Shown here piece by piece: positions 55,301 through 64,000 of a DNA stretch of 64,000 nt. The translations under genes were made by a program, and so were the position numbers. The notes beneath the pieces were generated by a model. It ran no database searches and was not told the DNA's origin. It saw only the letters and a list, made by a program, of their open reading frames with translations. Origin of the DNA: Hyaloscypha bicolor E (Eukaryota > Ascomycota > Leotiomycetes > Helotiales > Hyaloscyphaceae); contig NW_020194552.1 of NCBI RefSeq assembly GCF_002865645.1, positions 806,001-870,000 on the forward strand, given 5' to 3'. Each line of letters opens with the position of its first letter. Within the stretch, counting starts at the first letter, position 1.

Positions 55301-55717
55301 CTATATAATTAGGGCCCTACTATATATATAATATATATAGTACCAGAAAAAGCTATATTTAGTATTTAGGAAGGCTTACTTGAGCTTATAGGGCTTAATT
55401 ATTATTATTATATTAATAATAAGGCTGGTGAGATACCGTGATCTCCCCCTAAAGCCCGGGCTTATGTAACCTTAGCGAGCAAATATATTTGCGTTTTATA
55501 TGGGGAAAAATTAAAAAAAGTAAAAAGGGTCCGTATACTTTAAGCCTCGATTATTAATGAATAACAAATTATATTAAAAATCTAACTAATAGGTATTTCT
55601 CGCCTGGTTCTATTCTATAATCGCATTACTTAGTATAAATTAATTAGGGTCGTAGTTAAAAAGTTATTATGGGCGTAAAAGAGCGACCGTTTTGTCGCTT
55701 TTGGATCGGACCGACTG
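52303..55717 (+). mobile_element. Full-length RIP-damaged parent of the CAGTCGGTCCGA transposon, with DDE transposase relic
   Basis: The same terminal repeats as 15004-16092 (CAGTCGGTCCGATCCAAAAG, through GCGACAAAA), flanked by TA (52301-52302, 55718-55719). Total 3415 bp, including a 204-bp insertion at 54503-54706. The plus-strand transposase remnant is legible: start region at 52627 (ATG to ATA), GSNRDP (~54195), a region YLNYIAILIFN (second acidic site) near 54280-54310, then FLPKFHYEINLIEIS (~54934-54978) where functional relatives have Glu-Leu-Asn-Pro-Ile-Glu. That last motif is the third catalytic site of IS630/Tc1/mariner-type enzymes. Stops are dense and nearly all TAA/TAG. Confidence 0.8.
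54503..54706. mobile_element. 204-bp MITE inserted in the RIP-damaged transposon
   Basis: Ends TGTGACGGCGGG and, inverted, TGTAACGGCTGG. A perfect 5-bp duplication AAGAG lies on both sides (54498-54502, 54707-54711). Its GC content is much higher than that of the host element, and it shows no RIP-type damage, so it entered after the host had been mutated. No coding capacity; the frame 54559-54768 crossing its right border is accidental. Confidence 0.75.
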
Positions 55718-57254
55718 TACTTGCTGAATATCTCATACCAGAAGCGCAGCAACGCCGAATCCATTAACGTAGGAAATTTGTCCATGGCCTCAAACATGCC
55801 CTTTGATAGCTGATTTTCTGTCACAAGCAGATCTACGCCTTCGGTGGCTCGTCTGTAGAAGCACGCTGCATGACTTCAAAGTTATATTATCAACGAAGGC
55901 CCCCCCACCCATTTTACAGCATCCTTGTAATGGCCTTGTCTGCTGCTTGCACTCTCTAATATCTACCCCTGTGGACATATTGTCCGCCCCCGAGCGCCCT
56001 TATCTGGATTGCTCTTTCTTCCATTCCCCGCCCCTTCCTTCTCTCGGTCAACAAGCACAGCCTCTTAACACTATACCCTAAGGAGCTTTTGTGTTGATCC
56101 ATTGATTGAGCCTCCAAACACGTGCACCAAAGAGAAGATAGGTATTATGTTTATTCGACAATGGAGAGGAGTAGAGGCTGCGATGCTAGCGCAAATCCAT
56201 AGGACATGACAATTCGAGGCCAGAGAGAGAAGGATCCTTTTCAGAGCCCAAGTGGAAGGGCAAAAGAACGGAATCCGGTGGCGGCACTAGAAAGTTGAAT
56301 ATTAGCTCACGGAAGGCAGGCAGAAGGAGGGTATACCGGATGGCTAAGAAGAGAAGTTCATTTCATCCCGTCGGGATAGCGGGCGGCGAGGACAAGAAGG
56401 GCTTCGAGGTTATAGGCACTATATTCTAGTAGCAAATGTATAGTCTCCCGCTAGCCAGTTTGCACCGCTCATAATAGGGGTATCGAATCGAAGAGGCCTC
56501 GTAGAGAACGCTGGATCCCGTTCTCTAATAACCGTCCAGAGCTTCTTTGTCTCGAAAACGGACTTGGCCAAGCAGGCCTCGTGCGCCCAAGAGGAGCACT
56601 CAAGAATGTCGACGACGATATGCTCGCCGAATCATGCTACATCTGTCTACGAGGTTGGGGGATTGGGGAGGAGGTGCGGTAGACGGCGGGTTGGATGATT
56701 GGGTAATGCTGTCGCGATAGTCTCTGCGAACCGAGCAATGAGGATGAGGAGGAAAGGAAGAGAAGATTAAAGTTTGAGGTTTCTAGAGATTCAATATCTG
56801 AATGCGTAATGCCTGTATCGCGTTAAGGATTGAAGTCGTACTGTGCAGGGCTCTTGTGCTGACGCGGGTCTCAGGGAGCCACCTTAAAGAGGCTAGGCTC
56901 GTCGAACTTGTATCTCGCTTATGGTTAACCTTAAGTGGGGAGACGTTTCCCAAGACTTTCGACGGCCGCAAAGTATATCACATCGAGTCATTGTAATACT
57001 TTGAGCAATTGCGAGGGATCCATCCTATTCTTCTTGAAGGACGGTGGCCAAGACTCGAGACAGAGAGAATTTTAAGTGAAATATTGATCATTTTTACGCC
57101 GTGTAGCGTTGGGGACGACAGTGCTAGTAGGTTTCAGCCTCGGCGGCAACCGCGCAAGGGGGGCGCGTCGCGGAGCCATTCATGTCTCTGCATAGCCCTT
57201 TGTTGTAGGTCGTTTTTCTCGTTCTCGTGCTTTATTTTTCTTTGTCTAGTAGTA
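55718..57254. other. Gene-free stretch
   Basis: Normal GC, no supported gene. Frames at 55790-56081 and 56783-56996 look like chance. The segment before 57255 may be the old promoter of the HET relic. Confidence 0.4.
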
Positions 57255-57600
57255 ATGGTAACTCTGGTATATCAACCTTTGGCCACAAACGAGATCAGTC
57301 ATCCGAATCCACGCGCCTGCGAAGTTCTCCGCATCCATTGTCTGCACGCTTCGAAAGGAAACACTGGGTCGCATTCCAAAAATGCTGGCGCTTTCCTATG
57401 TCTGGGCCGATCCAAACGTTACCGTTCCCATATCTTTGAACGGTGTCGAATTCCAACTTACGACTAATCTTGCGGCAGCACTTAGGCGCATTCGACCTTC
57501 GCCATTTAGGCCTGATATTAGTCGCATCGACCTCTGGATCGATGCAATATGCATCTTTGTCTATCAATCGGGACGCAAATACCCCGGAAACTTGAGGTTT
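57255..57600 (+). pseudogene. Truncated HET-domain (heterokaryon incompatibility) relic
   Basis: ATG 57255 gives MVTLVYQPLATNEI, the usual lead-in of HET proteins. A one-base frameshift near 57295 then moves the match to the next frame: MLALSYVWADPNVTVPI (57382 on), GVEFQLTTNLAAALRRIR and IDLWIDAICI (to ~57555). These are the first HET-domain blocks (Ala-Leu-Ser-Tyr-Val-Trp and Leu-Trp-Ile-Asp-Ala-Ile-Cys-Ile). The third block (Asn-Gln-x-Asp) is again displaced: INRDANTPE is found seven bases later in another frame. Past 57600 the sequence turns AT-rich and the rest of the domain is missing. HET proteins trigger cell death after fusion of unlike hyphae; this copy is dead. Confidence 0.8.
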
Positions 57601-57790
57601 AAACCTCTGTTTTCTGAGGTATTTTTATCTTTAAACTGTACTATTTAAAAGGACTATTAGATTAATTAAGAAATATCTTCGAATTAAATTATAGCTCAAT
57701 TAAAACCTATTTCGTAAACTTGGCAAGCTTATTGCTCGTCGAGGAGTTTGTCTATTAGGAGCTCTTTCAGCAGAAATGCCCCTAGACCCC

Positions 57791-58270
57791 CTAGCCGGCT
57801 GGTGTTCGGCCATCGGGCCCAGACGTTCTAGGAACGCCCCCGGCGGCTTCTTCTATTCCATCCTCTCCGTTTCCTTGTGCAGCCACTGCAACTCCTTGAG
57901 CAGCCTCTAAATCCGTTTCAGGCGATGATGTTCCTTTCCCCCCAAAGAAACCAAAAATGACGTATAATCGCGTCTTAGCCTCTTTGTAAAAATCCACCCA
58001 GACGCAAAATACGAAGAGCGGACAAACTAGTCCTAGGGATAGTCTAGAAATAGAAAGGAAATATATAGACGACGCTAGAGTAGCGACATAAAGCAGCGCA
58101 AAGGATGCCCACAATATGCGCCTTCGTTTCAATATTAGCGCTTCCATCAGAAGGGATGCCGCCAAGAGCCCGAGGAAAACGCCGAATATAATTAGAAAGG
58201 GCAACCTGGGGAGGTACAAACTCATAAAATATATCACGTTGAATCCTAGAATTAGTATGGCTGCACGCCA
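57791..58270 (-). pseudogene. In-frame membrane-domain extension beyond the stop of the CorA-like gene
   Basis: Directly after the TAG at 58271-58273 the same frame continues, open for 159 more codons to a stop at 57791. It encodes strong hydrophobic segments (AAILILGFNVIYFMSLYL; FLIIFGVFLGLLAASLLMEA; ILWASFALLYVATLASSIYF; LSLGLVCPLFVFCVWVDFY) and an acidic/Gly-rich tail. Such a membrane domain would not be open by chance, so the ancestral protein probably ran through. TAG replacing CAG or TGG by a single base would explain the break. Confidence 0.6.
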
Positions 58271-60281
58271 CTAAGCCATATGGCGGGACAGAAATTGTGA
58301 TAATATGCGAAAGATTGGCCCGATAATCATGGGAAGAAATATGGTGGCGAAGGTCACGGAAGCCGTGACGTACCAGTACTCTTTGAAAGTCCAGAGGTGA
58401 GAGGCAGTGTCGTATATTGCACCTACGATAGCATCTGTTTCGTTTTGCGAAACTGCGAACACATCACTTGTACTGTTTGTGCCGTCGACGGTCGTATAGG
58501 CAGTACCATTAGAAGCTTTCGAGTTGGATGACGGCCAGAGAGGGTCTGAGACGTTCATGGCGAAAAGAGACTGATTGGCGATGAGCAATTGATATTTGAG
58601 TAACTGAAGATGTACTTACTGTCATGAAAGAGAAGGGTAAATAGACAGCAGCCACGAAAGTTAGGATGAAAGTGCGACTAATCTGGCGAAGCTTAAGTTT
58701 ATCTTTCACCTGGGATTTTATGAGCTTGTAACTCCTGACGGGGTACGAAGTGTCTTGACTGCATACCATAACCCGAACGCCTTCAATTTTGCCCTTCACT
58801 CCTTTCATTTCTTCTCCCAGGTACGTGAGATCCTTTTCAATTTCCTCCTTCCAAGGTTTCATTCCCGAGTCCACTCGCGCATTGTTTTCAACGTGCGTCT
58901 GCCATAATTCCGATAGCAGTGATAAAGTATCTGCTAATTCTAAGCAAGATTGTTGCCTGCAATCTTCCAAATGAGTCAAGTAGTGGAGTTTGCTGGCTGA
59001 TGGATCACTTCTCCCCAACGATGTCTAAAATCGGGTTGTTAGCAGAGGATGCTTCGACGTGGTAATAGAGTCATCTTACAAAATCCGAAAGTTGTTTATG
59101 AAGGTCGGTCAGGAACTCCTTTGTGCATTCGATCATAAGGCGGAAAATACAATATAACGATCTGACAAATTGTGTCTCAATACTGTGTGGGCATCCGGTG
59201 TCATGTGGCAATGGCCTGTCAAGAATGTCCTTGTACATCTTGAGGATACTGCTAGGTTCGTCTCTCGGCTCAGAGACGACGGTGGAATCGAAGATAATCA
59301 ACACGTTCTTAGGCTTCTCCGAGATCCTATGGACTGAAACCTTAGCACTTTGATACCCCGGGGGCTCCACTTGCCGCTGCCATATGTATTCGTACAGGTC
59401 GTTGTGGTACTTTGGTAATACCCGCTGCCATTTGAATATTAGAGACTCTGGATCCTTAACCGGCGGCGTCTTCCAAGTGGTGTCTGGAAGCCATTAGTTT
59501 CTATTAGCACAATTTGTCGGGATATAAACCTTTAGATGGCAGTGTTATCTTTCTATTCGGCCAAAATGGTTTCGGTGCTTCCGCATCTATCCAAATTTGG
59601 TGACACTCCCATTCCTCATGTATCACATGAAATATTGCATCTCTTGGCGCATTATACATTCGATTTAGCCGACTGTTCCTGGCCAAAGGCCATTTATCTG
59701 AGAAAGAATATTTCTCAGATCGGGTGGCTTCCGGGAGCTTGGCGGAGAGTATACTTCGAATTAATATCACGTCAGTGACAGGCCTAGTATTTTCATGCAG
59801 AGCAACCACAATAAGATAGAGCTCACCAAAACTGGAAAGACTCCGTTCGTCCTGAACGTAGCTCCTCCCGTAAAATCTCGAGGCATTCGGAGAAAGTTGT
59901 GGAGCAAGAGCTGAGTTTGGGGGATGATTCGGCCCAGCTCGAACCCTCCGTTGGGTCTTTGTACCTCATGTACTGAACCATTTCTTTAAATATTTCATCA
60001 CCTGGCTTGCCTTTAAGTGAGCTGTAGTGAAAGAGAAAATTCCTCAATTTCTGTCTCTCCACCCCGTGGATGTCGCTGTTTAACTTTGACCGGAGAAGTT
60101 TTTCAAGCATATCGTGATGCCCCTCCCTCTCGGAAGATCTTCTCGGCGCCACAGCTGCAGTAGGAGTAACTACGGGCTTTGAAGACGAATTGTTGGCCTC
60201 ATGACCTGCGATGGCTGGAGCGTTGGGGTTCGCAGAAGCAGTTGAAAGATCTTGGAGGTGGATGCTCTCTTGGCTAGCCAT
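58271..60281 (-). CDS. CorA-like (Mg2+ transporter superfamily) membrane protein, five exons, probably truncated
   Basis: Exons: 60281-59827, 59783-59530, 59483-59080, 59024-58620 and 58570-58271; introns 43, 46, 55 and 49 bp, all GT..AG, and every join keeps the frame. Predicted 605 aa. Residues 1-60 are disordered (MASQESIHLQDLSTASANPN). The long soluble part includes a coiled-coil-like stretch before the membrane (WKEEIEKDLTYLGEEMKGVK; KIEGVRVMV). The first membrane helix, FILTFVAAVYLPFSFMTSLF, runs into AMN (510-512) where CorA proteins have the Gly-Met-Asn signature. A second helix is YWYVTASVTFATIFLPMII. The loop between them is ~55 residues, longer than in bacterial CorA. Many fungi have such proteins of unknown substrate. 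The frame continues past the TAG for four more hydrophobic segments (see 57791), so this allele may be damaged. Confidence 0.75.
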
Positions 60282-61090
60282 TGGATAGGAAGAGCGCTGC
60301 GAACTTGCGCTTGCTAAGGCAAGAACAGAGTAACAAGAGTTCAGGCTAAGACTTGAACTATAATTGAGACAATACGAGGGTCAAGCACTGGGAGAGATAT
60401 GTGAGAGAGATATGACGAGAAGCTGTTCAGCTTTATCGGCAGGATAGTTCAGCCTCACGTTGGGCCTCAATAGCAACCCTGCATTGCGATTCAAGCCGCA
60501 GCACACCACTTCCTTCTCCGGAAATTGCCGCCAAGCCACTGGGCCAATATTGCTGCAGTGTCCAGAGCAATCCAAGACTCTGGGGGCCACACGAAATGAC
60601 GAGGCGTCCAGTTTCCCAGGCATTAGAGAAGCATCGTGGCAGGAGCCCACACTATGTGGTTCGAAGGATGAGCTTAGAAGAGTATTACCAACGGAAGGTA
60701 CAAAGGCACATCGTAATAGCGAGGCTCTGCCTTGGCTTACGAACCATGAAAGGGTGAGAGTACATGTGGGACTCCTCCAGGCCATCGTTCATATTAGGTG
60801 GACGAATGGAGCGACTCATTGGCCTCTTACACTTACAGTAGCCACGCACCTCGCACCTCGACAATCCAGACTGACTTTCGTGTCACCTCGCAATCCATCG
60901 GGTACACCTATTCTGGGGACAATTTTGTAAGGTACTTATGGCCCAACCGGAGTAACTCGGCCCGACGAATTTCACTTCATCACGTGGCGCATTAGACCAG
61001 CCAATTAGGGTTGTGCACCACCTGCACTCGGGCTTAATTACTCCGTGCCGATATCGCTCACCGCCACCTAATTTCCCCGGATAGCTAATA
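60282..61090. other. Promoter of the CorA-like gene and spacer
   Basis: No gene supported; frames 60381-60785 (minus) and 60460-60930 overlap on opposite strands and neither has a recognisable domain. A short AGAGATATG(T/A) tandem lies at about 60391-60414. Confidence 0.4.
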
Positions 61091-61623
61091 GTCGGACTTG
61101 ACGTCGCGCTAAAGGGGCCCTTCCCTTTAGTCGGGGAAAGCAAGTTGTCCCGGGAAAGCAAGATGTCCCGCACCAAATAAAATCCTTAATAACTTGAAAC
61201 CTTAACCTTTTAAAATAATTCTAAGTAATAAAATTAAAAATATAAGCCTTATAAATTAGATACGATTCTCTAAATCTTAAAAAAAGATATAGGTAGAGAG
61301 TTATTAAGGTTTTAATAATAAAATTATAAGAAATATAAAAATTATAAGAATTATTTATTCGTAACCATTTTGCGAGTATTATATCTATAACTTTTGCTTA
61401 ATTATAAATTTTTATTTTTTTACTTAAAATTTTATTCCTTAATTATATAATAGGTAACTATAAGATTATAAATAAAATATATTAATTAGATTTTCTATAG
61501 CTAGTTCCTAGTATTGTTTTTTAGAAGGCAAAAAAGGCTGGTGCGGGACATCTTGCTTTCCGGGGACAACTTGCTTTCCCCGACTAAAGGGAAAGGCCCC
61601 TTTAGCGCGACGTCAAGTCCGAC
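61091..61623. mobile_element. 533-bp TA-flanked inverted-repeat element (GTCGGACTTGACG family)
   Basis: Inverted ends GTCGGACTTGACGTCGCGCT are flanked by TA (61089-61090, 61624-61625). It is the same length as the nested copy at 46118-46650 and alignable throughout. Its inner part carries different C/T and G/A changes (for example GCAAGTT against GCGAGTT), so the two copies were mutated independently. Non-coding. Confidence 0.85.
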
Positions 61624-62843
61624 TATTAATCACTTAATTGTGCTCCCACATGCTTCACTTTAACTCCTACACATCGCTTTTCCCGAGGCGGCTGCGACAA
61701 CTGGGGAGTCGTTGCTTTTCAATACCGGTGGCGCTTGGTACGGAGAACGGGAATAACACAGCGCTGGTTCATTCAGGTGTACTAATTGTTCTTCCTCGCC
61801 TTCCTGGAGCATCTACTGAGGCTGGCTTCAGAGTGTATGCAGTCCGTTCATTTGAGCTAGAAAGAATCGAGGATTTATGCTTATCGCCTGCACCTCTATT
61901 GTGTAGTGTTCAGCACCGTAATATCAGCGAATGTGTCTGTCTTTCTGCAATTGCGCTGCTCTCCCAGAGTAGACCTCTCTCTAGATGCACTATTCCCAGT
62001 CTATGTGGCGTCCAGGTTCGATCGCACTCTCTTTCCTTGATACCACTCATCCCGTCCCATGGTCTACCACTTCGTGAACTCTCATGTAACTTGGTGTCCG
62101 CTCTGCTCATCCAGCTTGTATGCCCCTCTAGTAGCCTTATTGCCTCCAAGTGCACTCCAGTTCCTTCAAGAGGTCCCATTCCCTATTGTGTCCCATTACG
62201 GAAGAAATAGCTGCGGAAACAGTGAATAGTGCAATGAATTAGATAGGCTTACGAATCAGATTTTCTTCCTCAGCTCTTGATGCCTCTATTGATGTTTGGC
62301 TGAAGATTCAATGTGGTCCATTGGGCCAGAAAAGTTGCGCAGGTGGTAGAGAGAGCTTCCACTCAGCAAGGCGCCCCACGCTGGCAAAATGAGCCATCTC
62401 TGCAACCCAACCGGCGAAGAGCAAAAGAACGGCGCTGATATTAGATATTTCCATCCGACGTTGCGTACCCCAGGGGTGGGCTTTTAATATACCGCAGTTA
62501 CTGGAGGCATTTCAAGGGAATAGTCTCTAAATGTACAGAAACCCAGGTTTAGATTTAGAGAGGATGAATATCCAATATCCAACTTAGCTTAGGGCATTAG
62601 AAAATAGTGCCGCCAAATCGTTCGCTCCGGTACCTTCCTAAGTTTAGCCATATGGTTGACAATTGTTTCTGGTGGCCGGATTTGGGCAGAGGGATTTCGA
62701 GAACGATGTCAAGAGCTTGCTGCTGAAACGGGATACGAAGGCGGACGGAATATTCAGCTATTTTCAGGGGAATATTTATGACATTTTGGATGGCGCTAAT
62801 GAGGTATCGTTGGACTCGAATCCAGGTAAATGAGAAGAATAGG
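61624..62843. other. Gene-free stretch, then 3' UTR of the GH92 gene
   Basis: A 190-codon frame (61638-62210) has a Leu/Ser/Cys-rich composition without domain or promoter signs and is not accepted as a gene. The last few hundred bases are the likely 3' UTR of the minus-strand mannosidase gene. Confidence 0.4.
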
Positions 62844-64000
62844 CTAGTTTTTGATCCCCAAATCCACATGCCCTGGACTAGGAGGCAATTCTCCAAGGTC
62901 CCACTCTGTCTGTTTACTTCCTAGAACAAAATGAATACTTCCGCCAACGCCACTAACCAAGTCATCATGTGTGAGCCAACTCTTGTTCCAAACTTCTCCA
63001 TTCACGGTAAGATTTTGAATGTATGGTCCTTTCCCAAGACCTTCAGTTGTGATTTTCAATGTCTTGTTTCCTGCCACCGAAATCGTGACGTCACTGAACC
63101 AAGGCGAGAGGATCAAATAAATAGGTTGCGTAACAACAGGATAGAGACCTTTTAATTAGTTCAGAACTACAACTCCAAACCAGAAGTGGAAAACTCACCG
63201 AGTAAATTCCACACCATCCAACTTTCCAACGCCCCGGCATCACTATTCCCCGGCACCCCGTCCCTGCCATTTGAATAATATTGATTGACAATCTCTCGAC
63301 TCCTCATCACACTTTTCCATTGTCGTCCAGGTAAATAATTATATAAAAATGGTGTTCCGAAACTTGGTTCATTGCCTGGATTGAAGATTGCTGAGCCGAT
63401 GCCATTCCCAGAACCAACGCTGCCGTCTTGCAAACCTGGGGTAAACATGGCATCCAGCCGAGATTCGGTGGTGCTTGGCCCACCCATGTACGAGATCAAA
63501 GTCGACATGTCGTAGGGGATTGTCCAGGAGTATTCCCAGGGCAAGCCTTCGTAGGTTACGTCGGACCAGGAACACCAAACGCCGCAATTGAGAGGGGAGT
63601 ACGAGGAGTCTCGGGTTCCGTTTGCATAGAGTGGGGCGAGGAAGCCAGTGAAGTTGAGGGAGGTGAGATTGTGTTGCCAGATTTTTTGCCACCCGCTTAA
63701 TCCTCATGTTAGCACGAACTCTCTTTGATCAAGGACATTAAAGTACTTACGCAGAACGATTCAAATACTTGACATGATCGCCTGGAGATAGATCTTTCGC
63801 AACTTGACTGAGAGCGAAATCATTCAAGCTATACTCTACGGTTCTCGAAATGCATCGACCGAATCCGGTTCCGGCTACAGGATCATACATTGAGACGTAG
63901 CCAAGATTCAACCAGTCAGGCAAAGCACCACGACCTTCTTTCACACTCCCAGTTGGATCTCCATAATCGAAGGTATTATATGGGACTAGCTCGGCGTTTG
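62844..64000 (-). CDS. GH92-family alpha-mannosidase, C-terminal part (5' end outside window)
   Basis: Three visible exons on the minus strand: 64000-63751 (open to the right edge), 63695-63199 and 63148-62844; introns 55 bp (GTAAGT donor, GCTAAC branch site) and 50 bp (GTGAGT donor, ACTAAT branch site). About 350 residues are visible. Motifs in order: NTFDYGDPTGS, WLNLGYVSMYDP, SRTVEYSLNDFALSQVAKDL (the catalytic-domain Glu-Tyr block), a CGVWCSWSDVTYEGLPWEYS segment, the IPYDMSTLISYMGG motif, NPGNEPSFGTPFLYNYLPGR, NSDAGALESWMVWNLLGLYP, and the ending WDLGELPPSPGHVD. These are hallmarks of GH92 exo-alpha-mannosidases (mainly alpha-1,2), calcium-dependent enzymes that trim mannose from N-glycans. 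Whether it is secreted cannot be seen here. No break within the visible part. Confidence 0.9.

Noticed and set aside
60381..60930. Two opposed frames upstream of the CorA-like gene
   Set aside because: They overlap on opposite strands within the likely promoter and neither shows a family motif.
61638..62210. 190-codon plus-strand frame
   Set aside because: Leu/Ser/Cys-rich with no domain, no promoter signs, and a comparable open frame on the opposite strand; likely chance.

Overview
This window looks like nuclear DNA of a filamentous ascomycete (Pezizomycotina; Leotiomycetes would fit but cannot be proven from the sequence). Genes carry short GT..AG introns of 42-143 nt. Several families are typical of such fungi: SGNH esterase, GH92 mannosidase, salicylate-hydroxylase-like monooxygenase, HET-domain remnant, CorA-like membrane protein and Clr5-like domain. 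Repeats are AT-rich and full of C-to-T and G-to-A damage, as expected after repeat-induced point mutation (RIP).

Layout. 1-2631: end of a disordered AT-hook protein. 4.2-5.2 kb: a decayed reading frame. 6.4-7.0 kb: a small three-exon gene on the minus strand with a Clr5-like N-terminus. 7-11 kb: gene-free, with one foldback element. 11.2-12.3 kb: secreted beta-helix protein. 12.7-14.0 kb: dead Tc1/mariner transposase. 15.0-16.1 kb: short internally deleted transposon. 16.3-20.7 kb: one intact and two decayed members of an apparent local gene family. 20.9-22.3 kb: SGNH esterase. 23.0-25.9 kb: RIP-damaged transposon with long inverted repeats and an integrase-type transposase. 28.8-36.9 kb: gene island with disordered proteins, a GMC-oxidoreductase relic and a membrane protein. 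37.6-45.1 kb: RIP-damaged Copia element on the minus strand, whose 3' LTR holds a hAT-type element, which holds a third small element. 46.0-46.9 kb: one inverted-repeat element nested in a relative. 47.8-48.0 kb: small MITE. 48.2-50.0 kb: FAD monooxygenase. 52.3-55.7 kb: full-length but RIP-damaged parent of the 15-kb element, with a 204-bp element inserted. 57.3-57.6 kb: HET relic. 57.8-60.3 kb: five-exon CorA-like gene with a stop codon before a further membrane domain. 61.1-61.6 kb: another 533-bp inverted-repeat element. 62.8-64.0 kb: 3' end of a GH92 alpha-mannosidase gene.

The genes do not form an obvious cluster or pathway. Several encode secreted carbohydrate-acting proteins (beta-helix protein, SGNH esterase, GH92). 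The region is an accessory, transposon-rich landscape where gene decay (five or more relics) and layered insertions can be read in order. All functional names come from motifs recognised by eye. No database search was possible.
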